Assembly: GCF_018614135.1 (NCBI RefSeq)
Contig: NZ_JAGGOW010000143.1
Coordinates: forward strand, 1-64,000
DNA: 64,000 nucleotides
From: Streptomyces sp. ISL-66
GTDB taxonomy: Bacteria; Actinomycetota; Actinomycetes; Streptomycetales; Streptomycetaceae
Direction of reading: 5' to 3'
A program made the position numbers and the translations under genes. Positions 23,304-31,975 of this stretch are shown piece by piece. A model generated the notes under the pieces. The model saw nothing but the letters and a program-made list of their open reading frames with translations, made no database searches and had not been told where the DNA came from. Position 1 is the first letter of the stretch; each line of letters opens with the position of its first letter.

Positions 23304-26243
23304 CTACGAGTCCTTCGAGTCCTTGCGGGTGCGCGCCGAGTCGGCTCCGGACATCGCCCGGTCGAGCTCGGCCCGCAGCAGCGACTGGAAGACGGGCACG
23401 TGCTTGGGTCCCATGAGGGTGTGGTGCTCGCCGGGCACGTCGATGTACCGGGGAGCCTCGCGCGTGAAGTCCGCCCAGCGCTTGAGCTCGTTGTCCAGCC
23501 AGTCCTGCTTGTTGCCGCGGAGCGGGGCGGCGTAGAAGACGCTCATCCGGTCGACGCTGCCGGCGGGCCGGTAGGTACGGCCGAGGCCGGTGAGGCCGTC
23601 GGCGAGGTCCGCCCACGCGGTGAACCGCTCCAGGTCCAGGTCCAGTTCGGCGAGGCGCTCCGGGGACGCGATCTCGATCAGGCGGCCGAGCCGCTCGCGG
23701 CGGCCGAGCGGGCGCAGTTCGGCGGGCAGTGTCCGGGCCCGCTCCTCGGAGACCAGGCCCAGGAACATCGCGAGGTTGACCGCGGTCTCGACGAAGTCGA
23801 GCTCGTCCATGCGGCCCTTGATGTGCGGGGCCAGGTTGAAGCTGCCCAGGAAATCGACGCTCTCGCCCTGCTCTTCGAGGTGCTTGGCCACTTCGAAGGC
23901 CACCGCCGCACCGAAGGAGTATCCCGCGATCGCGTAGGGCCCGTGCGGCTGTTTGGCGCGGATCGCCTCCGCGTAGGTGCGCGTCATTTCCGCGAAGCTC
24001 GTGAAGGACTTCTCCCCCGGATCGAACCCGCGCGCCCGCAGGGCGTAGAAGGGCCGCTCGTGGACGAAGTACTTGGCCAGGTTCACGAAGACGAGCACCT
24101 CGCCGACCCCGGAGTGGACGCAGAAGAGCGGGGTCTTGTCCCCGCCGGCCTGCAGTGCGACGAGCGGATCGTACGCGGGCCCTCCGTCCCGGTCCGAGCG
24201 GGCCTCCTCGATCCGCACGGCCAGTTCGCGGATGCCGGGCGAGGTGAGGATCGCGGGCACGGAGAGCTCCGTGCCGGGGAAGCGCAGGGAGATCAGGTGC
24301 TTGAGGCGCAGGACGTCCAACGAGGTCCCGCCGAGGTCGAAGAAGCCTGCCGTGGCGCTGATCGTGGACGGTTCGGCCCGCAAGAGGTCGCCGTAGAGCT
24401 CCGCGAGGGTCTCCTCGACCACGCCGGTCGGGGTCGTCTGACCGCCGGGTCGGCGGGTGACCAGATCCCGCACCGATGCCACCTGCGCGGAGTAGTCGCC
24501 GGATTCCAGCCGCCGCCGCACGAGCGAGCGCCGGATCTCGCCCGGCCCCGTCTTCGGGAAGGCGTCCTCGGGGAGCGGCAGCACCAGCGCCGGGCGCAGC
24601 CCCCAGTGCAGTACGGCACTGTTGGCGACCTCGGTGAGCAGGCGGCGGAGCGCCTCCTCGTCGGCGGCCACCTCGGGGCCGGCGGCGAAGACGATGGCGA
24701 GCTGCTCGGTGTCGCTGCCCGGGGGGCGCGTCGGGAACACGGTGACGAAGGACTTCCGCACGCCCACGAGACCTTCGAGTACGGCTTCGAGGTCGTGGCT
24801 GTGGTGGTTGACGCCGTTGACGACGATGCTGTCCTTGATCCGTCCCACGAGCGTCAGCCGCCCGTCGGCGAGCCGGCCGAGGTCACCGGTCCGGAACCAT
24901 CCGTCCGCCGTGAACGCGCCCCGGGTCGCCTCCTCGTCGTTCCAGTAGCCATCGGTGATCATCGGGCCGGCGAGCTGGACCTCGCCGACCTCACCGGCGG
25001 CGAGAGGAGTGCCTCCGCCCTCTTCCGTGACCACCCTGATCCGGAGCCCGTCGACGGGCTGCCCGACCGCCGCGAACTCGGCTCCGAGGTCGGCGTCGGG
25101 GAACGCCCGGTTGTAGATGCTGCCGGCGCAGGTCTCGATCATCCCGAAAGCGGGCCAGAGGGCTCCGCGGTGCAGGCCGTACGGGGCCAGCCGGTCCAGG
25201 AATCCGGTGCCCGTGGCGACGGGATTCGCCTCACCGCCCGAGACGATGTGCCGCAGGCAGGAGAGGTCCAGGGACAGGGACGGGGACCGGGGCGGGACCG
25301 GATCCGGGTGCGGGCCCGGTCTCAGGGCCGGGTCCGGGTCCGGACCCGAAGTGGGCGGCAGCTGGTCGAGGGCCTTGTTGATCAGGCCGAGCAGGAAGTT
25401 GGGCGTGACGGTCATCGTCACCCGGTGGGCGTCGATCAGCTCGAGGAAGTGCAGCGGGTCGGCCAGTACGCAATCCGGTGTCACCTGGAGCTGCACGGCT
25501 CCCACGGACACCGGGAGCAGGTGTGCTTCGAGGAGCGCGGCGACGTGGTCGTAGGAGATCCAGTTGAGCGTCACGTCGGCCGAGGTGAGCCCTTGTACCT
25601 CGGCTTTCGCCGTCAGGGAGGCCAGCAGGTTGCCGTGGGTGAGCCGGACCGCTTTGGAGGCGCCGGTGGACCCGGAGGTCAGCAGCAGCAGGGCGACGTC
25701 GTCCGGACCGGCGCCGCTTCCCGCGATCGTGCGCGGGTCCGTACCGGCCGAGGACGCGGCCAGGTCCTCGATCGTGGCCACGGCCAGGCCGTGGACGGCG
25801 GGCAGCTCCGCGTGCGTCCGGCGGTCGGTGACCACGAGCGGTCCGTCGAGCAGGGCGTTGACGTGGCCGAGCCGCGCCGCCCAACGCTCGGGGTCGTCGC
25901 GGGAGGGGGTCAGTGGGCACACGGTGATCCCGCCGAGCAGGCACGCCCAGAGGGCCGGGACGAACTCCTCGGGCCGTTCGAGCAGCAACACCACGACGTG
26001 CTCCCGGCGGACACCCGCCTGCCGCAGTGAGTGCAGAAGGCGCAGCGATGCGTCGAGGAGCTGCGGATAGGTCTGGAGCGTGTGCGCGAGGGGCCGCTCG
26101 GCCGGGCGGTAGCGCACCCCGTGCGCCGGGAACTCGGCCGCGGCCCTCACCAGTAGTCCGCCCACGTCGGCACGTGCCGCGTGCTGGACCGCGACGCTTC
26201 GACCGGCGGCTGGTGCCCAGGAGGTCTCCTGGCTCGTCGGCAT
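23304..26243 (-). CDS. A-T-TE synthetase (atromentin/polyporic-acid synthetase type)
   Basis: 979 residues in three domains. An adenylation domain (~1-600) has LLLTSGSTGASKAVRLTHGN, LNWISYDHVAALLEAHLLPV and GRIKDSIVVNGVNHHSHDLE. A thiolation domain (~620-690) has FFDLGGTSLDVLRLK, with the phosphopantetheine Ser. A thioesterase (~705-979) has GYSFGAAVAFE as its nucleophile elbow. There is no condensation domain. The DHVA/E-x-HL region of the A domain resembles the enzymes that dimerise arylpyruvates to terphenylquinones or furanones (AtrA, RalA, EchA types). I infer an aromatic alpha-keto-acid substrate. A Pro/Asp-rich, low-complexity insert lies inside the A domain. No tailoring gene is adjacent. 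Confidence 0.82.
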   Translation of the reverse strand: MPTSQETSWAPAAGRSVAVQHAARADVGGLLVRAAAEFPAHGVRYRPAERPLAHTLQTYPQLLDASLRLLHSLRQAGVRREHVVVLLLERPEEFVPALWACLLGGITVCPLTPSRDDPERWAARLGHVNALLDGPLVVTDRRTHAELPAVHGLAVATIEDLAASSAGTDPRTIAGSGAGPDDVALLLLTSGSTGASKAVRLTHGNLLASLTAKAEVQGLTSADVTLNWISYDHVAALLEAHLLPVSVGAVQLQVTPDCVLADPLHFLELIDAHRVTMTVTPNFLLGLINKALDQLPPTSGPDPDPALRPGPHPDPVPPRSPSLSLDLSCLRHIVSGGEANPVATGTGFLDRLAPYGLHRGALWPAFGMIETCAGSIYNRAFPDADLGAEFAAVGQPVDGLRIRVVTEEGGGTPLAAGEVGEVQLAGPMITDGYWNDEEATRGAFTADGWFRTGDLGRLADGRLTLVGRIKDSIVVNGVNHHSHDLEAVLEGLVGVRKSFVTVFPTRPPGSDTEQLAIVFAAGPEVAADEEALRRLLTEVANSAVLHWGLRPALVLPLPEDAFPKTGPGEIRRSLVRRRLESGDYSAQVASVRDLVTRRPGGQTTPTGVVEETLAELYGDLLRAEPSTISATAGFFDLGGTSLDVLRLKHLISLRFPGTELSVPAILTSPGIRELAVRIEEARSDRDGGPAYDPLVALQAGGDKTPLFCVHSGVGEVLVFVNLAKYFVHERPFYALRARGFDPGEKSFTSFAEMTRTYAEAIRAKQPHGPYAIAGYSFGAAVAFEVAKHLEEQGESVDFLGSFNLAPHIKGRMDELDFVETAVNLAMFLGLVSEERARTLPAELRPLGRRERLGRLIEIASPERLAELDLDLERFTAWADLADGLTGLGRTYRPAGSVDRMSVFYAAPLRGNKQDWLDNELKRWADFTREAPRYIDVPGEHHTLMGPKHVPVFQSLLRAELDRAMSGADSARTRKDSKDS

Positions 26244-26429
26244 GACGCTCCTCTCTCGGTTCTCAGTGGTTGCTCCGGGCCGGCAGGACTCGGCCCGACG
26301 CGCGTCGTGCGTGGAGGGTTTCGGGGGCCGGCCGATCCACGGGCGGCGGCCGCCCCGTCGGCGGGCACTCCGTCCCCGTGGGCAGCCGTCAGGAGCGGGG
26401 CTCGCGTCCGTCTTGGAGATCATCGACCG

Positions 26430-26470
26430 GGGAAACAACATAGTGATTATTACGTTTTTTGTCGAGAACA
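26430..26470 (-). promoter_or_regulatory. AT-rich promoter-like island upstream of the synthetase gene
   Basis: Within strongly GC-rich DNA, the 30 bases around 26436-26465 are mostly A/T (TAATAATCACTATGTT on the minus strand). They lie between the terminator of the GH26 gene and the synthetase start, about 200 bases upstream of its ATG. This suggests a promoter with a long leader or a regulator site. Confidence 0.45.
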
Positions 26471-26472
26471 CT

Positions 26473-26508
26473 GCGGACCGGCCCCGCAACCACGCGGGGC
26501 CGGTCCGC
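26473..26508 (-). terminator. Terminator of the GH26 gene, 15-bp stem
   Basis: GCGGACCGGCCCCGC (26473-26487) pairs perfectly with 26494-26508 around AACCAC. It starts 9 bases past the stop of the GH26 gene and separates it from the synthetase gene. Confidence 0.8.
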
Positions 26509-26516
26509 CGGCGGCG

Positions 26517-27518
26517 TCAGGGCCGGCCGCGGCCCTTTTTGGAGAGGAACTCCCGGAACACCCGTCCGGAGCGGGGGTTCTGGCCGCACTGCCACACGCC
26601 GTGCGGGCAGTAGTCGGTGATGCTGTGGTAGAGCGGCTTGTGCTTGGCGATCCATGCCAGCATGCGGCGCACGTACTCGGGGTTGTCGCCGTTGCGGAAC
26701 AGCCCCCACTCGGGGTACGAGATCCGCTTGCCGTGCGCCTTCGCGAAGTCGACCTGCTGCTGGAGCCCGTACGGCTGGGTGACCTGCTCGGCGAATGTGT
26801 GGCCGGGCGGCTGGTCGTAGGAGTCCATGCCGATGATGTCGACCACGTCGTCGCCGGGGTAGCACCTGGTCCAGGCGATCGCGTCACCGCCGCGGTTGGG
26901 GGCGAAGTCGAACCGGAACCGCTGTCCCTCCACCGAGCGCATGGCAGCCACGATGCGCTGCCAGTACCTCTTCCAGCTCTCGGGGTCGGGCCGGCAGCGG
27001 TGGGTGTAGTTGAAGCCGTTCATCTCCCAGCCGAGCACGATCACCGTGTCCGGCACGCCCAGTGCGACCAGACGCTTGGCCAGACGCTCGAAGTGGTGGT
27101 CGTACTCGCCTTCCGCGCCGGAGCGCAGGAGCTCGGCGACCTGGTCGTCGGGAGCGCCGGTCTCGTTGCCCTCCAGCATGGGCACGTTCAGGACGAACAG
27201 CCGGTTGGCTTTCGCCTTGCGCCACCGTGCCCAGCTGCGCAGGGAATCGGGTGCCCCCTCGATGTTCGCCCAGGTGTCGCCGGGCAGGTAGGTGTGGCCG
27301 GCGCGCAGCTCGGCACCCCCGAGCCAGCGCGAGAGCCCTTGCATCCTCTCGACGCCGGGCGAGCCGTAGTGGAGGTAGGCGCCCACTGCGATGCCGGTCC
27401 CGGCTTTGCCGCCGGGAGCCGGTCGCTGCGGTGTGACGAAGGTACCTGCGGTGGCGAGCAGAGCGGCAGCCAGGGTGCTTATGCAGGCGCCGGCCAGCCA
27501 GCGGACTCGATGGGACAT
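26517..27518 (-). CDS. Secreted GH26-family glycoside hydrolase
   Basis: 333 residues. An N-terminal signal or anchor segment (WLAGACISTLAAALLATAGT) is followed by a GH26-like TIM barrel: GIAVGAYLHYGSPG at the start, acid/base Glu in VIVLGWEMNGFNY, and nucleophile Glu in RISYPEWGLF. These are the two catalytic glutamates expected for beta-mannanases and related GH26 enzymes. The ATG at 27518 has GGAG upstream. It is probably an exported hydrolase of mannan or a similar beta-glycan; fine specificity is unknown. Its own terminator follows. Confidence 0.83.
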   Translation of the reverse strand: MSHRVRWLAGACISTLAAALLATAGTFVTPQRPAPGGKAGTGIAVGAYLHYGSPGVERMQGLSRWLGGAELRAGHTYLPGDTWANIEGAPDSLRSWARWRKAKANRLFVLNVPMLEGNETGAPDDQVAELLRSGAEGEYDHHFERLAKRLVALGVPDTVIVLGWEMNGFNYTHRCRPDPESWKRYWQRIVAAMRSVEGQRFRFDFAPNRGGDAIAWTRCYPGDDVVDIIGMDSYDQPPGHTFAEQVTQPYGLQQQVDFAKAHGKRISYPEWGLFRNGDNPEYVRRMLAWIAKHKPLYHSITDYCPHGVWQCGQNPRSGRVFREFLSKKGRGRP

Positions 27519-27740
27519 GACGTCTCCATAAGCTGCGCGAACGAACCGATGTGTCTGAAGCGACGATAGGCATCTCATCCGACTCGCGGCCTGTCCGGTG
27601 CCCCGCCGCTGAGCCATTCGCGGCAGTCGGCCGCCTCCGCTTGGACCCACCGGATGAGAGACGGCGGCCCCGCGGCAGGGCGGCGGCGAGCGGCGTCCGC
27701 GGCGCACCGCCCGCCCCGCACCGCCGCCGCACGGCGAGCG

Positions 27741-27763
27741 GCCGGCACGCGATGCGTGCCGGC
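27741..27763 (-). terminator. Hairpin after the acyl-CoA dehydrogenase gene
   Basis: GCCGGCACGC (27741-27750) pairs with 27754-27763 around GAT, 34 bases past the stop of the minus-strand dehydrogenase gene. The rest of 27519-27796 holds no gene. Confidence 0.65.
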
Positions 27764-27796
27764 AGCGGCCTGTCCTGCTCTCCGCCCCGCGAGTGC

Positions 27797-29521
27797 TTAG
27801 GGCGCCATCTCGTAGGCCCCGGCCAGAGCCTCCACCCGCGCCCAGACGCGGCCCGCGCGGTCGGTGTCGACGACCGGACGGCGGACGGCGCCGAGGGCCC
27901 ATTCCTGCTGGACGGCGGTGGCGGACTCCTTGCCGTGGAGCTCGACCGCGTGCGCGGAGAAGTCGCGCACGAGGGCGCCGAAGAGCTCGTCGAGCACGTC
28001 CTCGTCCAGGCCGGACAGGCGCGCCTGCTCCAGGATCAGCTGGCCGTGCACGACGAGCGCGAACAGCTGGCCCACGGCCAGGAGGAGGTCGAGGTCGCGG
28101 CTCTGCGCCTCGTCCGGAGCGGCCGTGGTGACGAACTCGCACAGGGCGTCCGCCTGCTCGCGGAAGCGGGCGACGTTCGGCACGGCGGCGTACGCGTCGT
28201 AGGCGGGGCGCCAGTCGTGGAAGCGTACGGAGCCCAGACCGCGGGCGGGGCCCTGGCGGAAGAGGAAGGCGTCGTCGGCCGCGTCGAGGCGGGTCGGGAC
28301 GGGCGCGTACTCGGCCGGTTCCAGCAGGTGGTTGCGCATGAACTTGAGGATCAGGGCGAGATTGACGTGGACCGTGCCCTCCAGCTTCGGCAGCCCGCGG
28401 ATCTCGACGGCCGCCTGCGCGAAGTAGGTGTCCTTCTCGAAGCCCTTGGCCGCGATGACGTCCCACATGAGGTCGATGACCTTCTCGCCCTCGGTGGTCA
28501 CCTTCATCTTGGTCATCGGGTTGAACAGCAGGTAACGGCGGTCGTCGGGGCCGGCGGAGCGGAAGTAGTCGACGGCGCGGTCGCTGAACAGCTTCATGCC
28601 GACGAGGCGGACGTACGCGTCGGTCAGCTCGCGGCGCACGTGCGGGAAGGCCGTGACGGGCCGGCCGTAGAGGATGCGGCCCTGCGCGTGGGTGACGGCC
28701 TCGTACATCGCGTGCTCGCAGATGCCGATCGACGCGGTGCAGAGGTTGAACTTGCCGACGTTCACGGTGTTGAGGGCGGCGTCGAAGGCGGCGCGGCCGG
28801 TGTGCAGGACGTCGGAGGCGGTGACCGGGTAGTCCGTCAGGCGGAACTCGCTGACGTACTTGGACGAGTCGACGACGTTCTTCACCAGCCCGTAGGCGGG
28901 GTGGCGGCTGTCGGCCGCGAAGAACACGTAGCCGTCGGGGCCCTCGACGTCGGTGCGGCGGCCGAAGACGGAGACGAGTCCGGCGGCGTTCCCGTTTCCG
29001 ATGTAGTACTTGGATCCGGTGGCCCGGAAGCCGCCCTCACCGTCGGGCTCGAGGAGCATGTCGGTCGAGTAGATGTCCGCACCGTGGGTCTTCTCGGACA
29101 GCCCGAACGCGAACACCTCCCCCTCGGCCAGGAGTTCGGCGGAGCGCGCACGGGCGGCGGCGTTGTCGCTCTGCCAGACGGGACCGAGGCCGAGGACGGT
29201 GACCTGCCAGGCGTACCAGTAGTCCAGGCCGTAGAAGCCGAAGATCTCGTTCAGGGCGGCGATCCGCGCGGTGTCCCAGCGCTTGTCCGGCTCGTCCTGG
29301 CCGGCGGCCGGGGCGGGGGTCAGGAAGGTGGCGAAGAGCCCTTCCTTCGCGGAGAACGCGAGGAAGTCCCCGAGCCAGGCCCGGGAGCGGTAGTCCTCCA
29401 GCAGCTTGCGCTTGCCCCGGTCCTCGAACCAGTCGACGGTGGCGCGCAGCAGCCTGCGGGTCTCGGGGTCGAAGTGCGCGGGGTCGTAGGTGCGCGGGTT
29501 GAACAGCAGGGGGTCGCTCAT
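27797..29521 (-). CDS. Acyl-CoA dehydrogenase/oxidase family protein
   Basis: 574 residues, longer than the 380-400 of simple acyl-CoA dehydrogenases and closer to acyl-CoA oxidase-like enzymes. FAD/substrate-domain motifs include FGLSEKTHGADIYSTDM, ATGSKYYIGNGNAAG and VGKFNLCTASIGICEHAMYE. It probably carries out FAD-dependent alpha-beta oxidation of an acyl thioester in the cytoplasm. A PadR regulator lies 92 bases upstream on the same strand, and the pair probably forms one unit controlled by the PadR operator. The natural substrate is unknown. Confidence 0.85.
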   Translation of the reverse strand: MSDPLLFNPRTYDPAHFDPETRRLLRATVDWFEDRGKRKLLEDYRSRAWLGDFLAFSAKEGLFATFLTPAPAAGQDEPDKRWDTARIAALNEIFGFYGLDYWYAWQVTVLGLGPVWQSDNAAARARSAELLAEGEVFAFGLSEKTHGADIYSTDMLLEPDGEGGFRATGSKYYIGNGNAAGLVSVFGRRTDVEGPDGYVFFAADSRHPAYGLVKNVVDSSKYVSEFRLTDYPVTASDVLHTGRAAFDAALNTVNVGKFNLCTASIGICEHAMYEAVTHAQGRILYGRPVTAFPHVRRELTDAYVRLVGMKLFSDRAVDYFRSAGPDDRRYLLFNPMTKMKVTTEGEKVIDLMWDVIAAKGFEKDTYFAQAAVEIRGLPKLEGTVHVNLALILKFMRNHLLEPAEYAPVPTRLDAADDAFLFRQGPARGLGSVRFHDWRPAYDAYAAVPNVARFREQADALCEFVTTAAPDEAQSRDLDLLLAVGQLFALVVHGQLILEQARLSGLDEDVLDELFGALVRDFSAHAVELHGKESATAVQQEWALGAVRRPVVDTDRAGRVWARVEALAGAYEMAP

Positions 29522-29613
29522 GGACGTTCGCCTTCCGGTCGGGTGATGAGGGGTGGGGTGAGGGGTGAAGGGGGAGGTGCGGAGGTTCGGGGGGAGGAAG
29601 CGGCGCCGGGGGG

Positions 29614-30198
29614 TCAGGGCGCCACCAGGCGGTGGAGCGTGGCGAGTACGTCCTCCAGCCAGGCGAGCTGCATCCGCTCGTAGGCGATGCCACCGCGGAG
29701 CACGACGTGCTGGAGTGCGCGCCCGGCGTCGTCCGCCGCGGGCGCGCCCACGGCAGGCGCGTCCGCCGCAGGCGCGTCCACGGCGGGGAAGTCGCGCAGT
29801 TCGCCCGCGAGATAGTGCGTGAGCCGGTCCGCGTGCGCCCGGTGGTGCCGCTCGACCTCGAGGATGAGCGCGGCCGGGTCGTCGAAGGCCGCCCCGCGGA
29901 TCTTCACGGCGAGCTCGTGGCGGACGCTGTCGGGCTGGATCGGCTCGTGGAGCCACGCGCGGAGCGCGTCCCGGCCGGCCGGGACGACGGAGTACTCCTT
30001 CTTGTCCGGCCTCGCTCGCTGCGCCACTTCGAGGACGTCGACCCAGCCGTCGCCCTCCATCCGCTTGAGCACGCGGTAGATCTGCTGGTGGGTGGCGGTC
30101 CAGAAGTAGCCGATGGACCGGTCGAACCGCCGGGCCAGTTCATAGCCGGAGCCCGGCTTCTCCAGGAGAGAGACGAGGATCGCGTGCTCAAGTGCCAT
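29614..30198 (-). CDS. PadR-family transcriptional regulator
   Basis: 194 residues: MALEHAILVSLLEKPGSGYE, then FDRSIGYFWTATHQQIYRVL and KRMEGDGWV form the winged-helix PadR domain. LREAY-like C-terminal helices follow, interrupted by an Ala/Pro/Asp-rich linker (APAADAPAVGAPAAD) that looks like a small in-frame expansion. The ATG at 30198 is fixed by the family N-terminus. A 9-bp inverted repeat 13 bases upstream of the start is its probable operator. It likely controls itself and the downstream acyl-CoA dehydrogenase gene. Confidence 0.9.
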   Translation of the reverse strand: MALEHAILVSLLEKPGSGYELARRFDRSIGYFWTATHQQIYRVLKRMEGDGWVDVLEVAQRARPDKKEYSVVPAGRDALRAWLHEPIQPDSVRHELAVKIRGAAFDDPAALILEVERHHRAHADRLTHYLAGELRDFPAVDAPAADAPAVGAPAADDAGRALQHVVLRGGIAYERMQLAWLEDVLATLHRLVAP

Positions 30199-30210
30199 GG
30201 CCCCGATCTT

Positions 30211-30232
30211 TCTATGCAACTCGTTGCATAGA
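30211..30232. promoter_or_regulatory. Probable PadR operator
   Basis: TCTATGCAA (30211-30219) and TTGCATAGA (30224-30232) are perfect inverted repeats around CTCG, just upstream of the padR start. The ATGCAA..TTGCAT core is like the ATGT/ACAT dyads bound by PadR proteins. The rest of the spacer to 30538 shows no gene. Confidence 0.75.
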
Positions 30233-30538
30233 CAAGCGCCGCCGTGCGGTTGAGACGCGGCTCACGCTGTGCGGCGTCCTCCCCGGGAGCCGCTCGGCCC
30301 GGTCGGGGCTCCCGCGCGCGGCCGGTTCGCCTCGGGGCCGGCCTCCCCCATCGGCCGGGTCGGCCCATGGCCGGACCGAAGGACATCCGGCCGAAATGCC
30401 CGGTTGGAGGGCGCTTTCCCGCTCGCCCCCTTCCCCGTACTGCTGTTCCCTTGGTTGACTGCCTGTCGGCGGATGGTCCGGCCATCCGGCCTGCAAGAAG
30501 GGGCCACCCTTCCGCAACGCGTTCAGGACGGCGAGCCG

Positions 30539-31165
30539 ATGTCTGATTCCCCCGTAAGGTCCGGTGACTCCACCCCCAGCACTGCCGGCTCCGACTACAC
30601 CCGGCGGCTCGCCCGTCTCGAGCAGTCGGGGATCAAGCGGCTGCTGCCGACCCAGGCGCCGTACCGGTGGAACCTGCGGCGGCTGCGGCTGGGCCGGGTC
30701 CTGGACATCGGCTGCGGCCTGGGGCGCAACCTGCTGAACTGCGGCCCCGAAAGCGTCGGCGTCGACCACAACCCCCACTCGGTGCGGACCTGCCGCGAAC
30801 GCGGCCTGACGGCCTACACCACGGAGGAGCTGGCCGCCGCCCCGGACTGCGGGCCGGGGTCCTTCGACAGCCTGCTCGCCTCGCACGTGCTGGAACACGT
30901 GGACGAGGACACGGCCGCGTCGATCCTGGAGCAGTACCTCCCGCTGGTGAAGCCCGGCGGGACCATCGTCCTGATCACCCCCCAAGAGCTCGGTTTCCGC
31001 AGCGACGCGACGCACATACGGTGGGTCGGCTTCGACGAGCTGCGCGGTCACGCCGACCGAGCCGGGGTCGCGGTGCGGCGCACCTACTCCTTCCCCTTCC
31101 CCCGCCCGATGGGCAAGGTCTTCCCGTACAACGAGTTCGTGCTGGTGGGCACCGTTCCCGCGTAG
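30539..31165 (+). CDS. Class I SAM-dependent methyltransferase
   Basis: 208 residues. VLDIGCGLGRNLLN is the SAM-binding glycine-rich motif, followed by VGVDHNPHSVRTCRERG (acidic ribose-binding residue), SLLASHVLEHV and LPLVKPGGTIVLITP. These are standard class I methyltransferase motifs. It is cytoplasmic. The N-terminal 25 residues are Ser/Thr-rich. No pathway partner is adjacent, so the acceptor is unknown; it is divergent from the padR unit. Confidence 0.87.
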   Translation: MSDSPVRSGDSTPSTAGSDYTRRLARLEQSGIKRLLPTQAPYRWNLRRLRLGRVLDIGCGLGRNLLNCGPESVGVDHNPHSVRTCRERGLTAYTTEELAAAPDCGPGSFDSLLASHVLEHVDEDTAASILEQYLPLVKPGGTIVLITPQELGFRSDATHIRWVGFDELRGHADRAGVAVRRTYSFPFPRPMGKVFPYNEFVLVGTVPA

Positions 31166-31266
31166 GGGTCAGGACGCCGGACACGGCCGCGGCCAGGACG
31201 CCCTCAGGGGCCGGGCGGGCCCGTGTCCGGCGCCGCCGCCTGGGACGCGGGCCGGCCGGCTCCGGC

Positions 31267-31659
31267 TCAGGCCTGGGTCGGGTCCTCGGGGATCGGGTGC
31301 ACCTCGACCGGGTCGCTGCCGGGCCGCCCGCCCGGACCGGGGCACGCGGACGCCCGGGCGGCGATCTCCAGGGCCCGGTCCTCGCTCTTGACGTCGACCA
31401 CCCAGTACCCGGCCAGGATGTGGCCCGCCTGGGCCGGCCCGTCGGTCACCTGGGGCCGCCCGTCGCTTCCGGCCCGCACCGTCTTGACCAGTGAGGGGCC
31501 GCCGAGGCCTTGCCCGTCCACCCATTCTCCGGCGGCGGTGAGGTCGTCGTTGAGGGCGCCCATGTGGGCGAACATGGCCTGCATGTCTTCCTTGGAGTAC
31601 GACGACATGATGGCGTCCCACTCGGCGGCAGGCACGTTCATCTGGATCATGTACTTCAT
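31267..31659 (-). CDS. YCII/DGPF-domain protein
   Basis: 130 residues from the ATG at 31659 (GAGGA upstream). MKYMIQMNVPAAEWDAIMSS opens the domain, and VTDGPAQAGHILAGYWVVDV carries the DGP motif that names the DGPF/YCII-related family, a ferredoxin-like fold. Relatives are often encoded with ECF sigma factors, but none is seen here. The biochemical role is unknown; YCII proteins are thought to bind or hydrolyse small molecules. Confidence 0.85.
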   Translation of the reverse strand: MKYMIQMNVPAAEWDAIMSSYSKEDMQAMFAHMGALNDDLTAAGEWVDGQGLGGPSLVKTVRAGSDGRPQVTDGPAQAGHILAGYWVVDVKSEDRALEIAARASACPGPGGRPGSDPVEVHPIPEDPTQA

Positions 31660-31975
31660 GTTCCTCACCCTTCCGGGGCAGCTGTCGGGCTTCTCGGGCT
31701 TTCACAGGGGTAGACGCCCGGGCCCAGCGAAACTCATCGGCGCTCCCGGCACGAATCCCCGGATGGCCGTCCCGCTCGGCGAGTCGAATCCACACGTGGT
31801 CCTACCCGGGGGCCGGCTCGCAGGCGTCGGTGCCGCATCCCGCGCTCGGCTGCGGCCCCGGCTCGGCGCGATCTCCGTACGGAGCGCCGGTGCGGGAACG
31901 TGCTTAGGCTGGAAGAGGACCGCACGGCGAGCAGCGGACCCGCCGTCCCGGCGAGCGCCCAGATGAGGTGACGGC

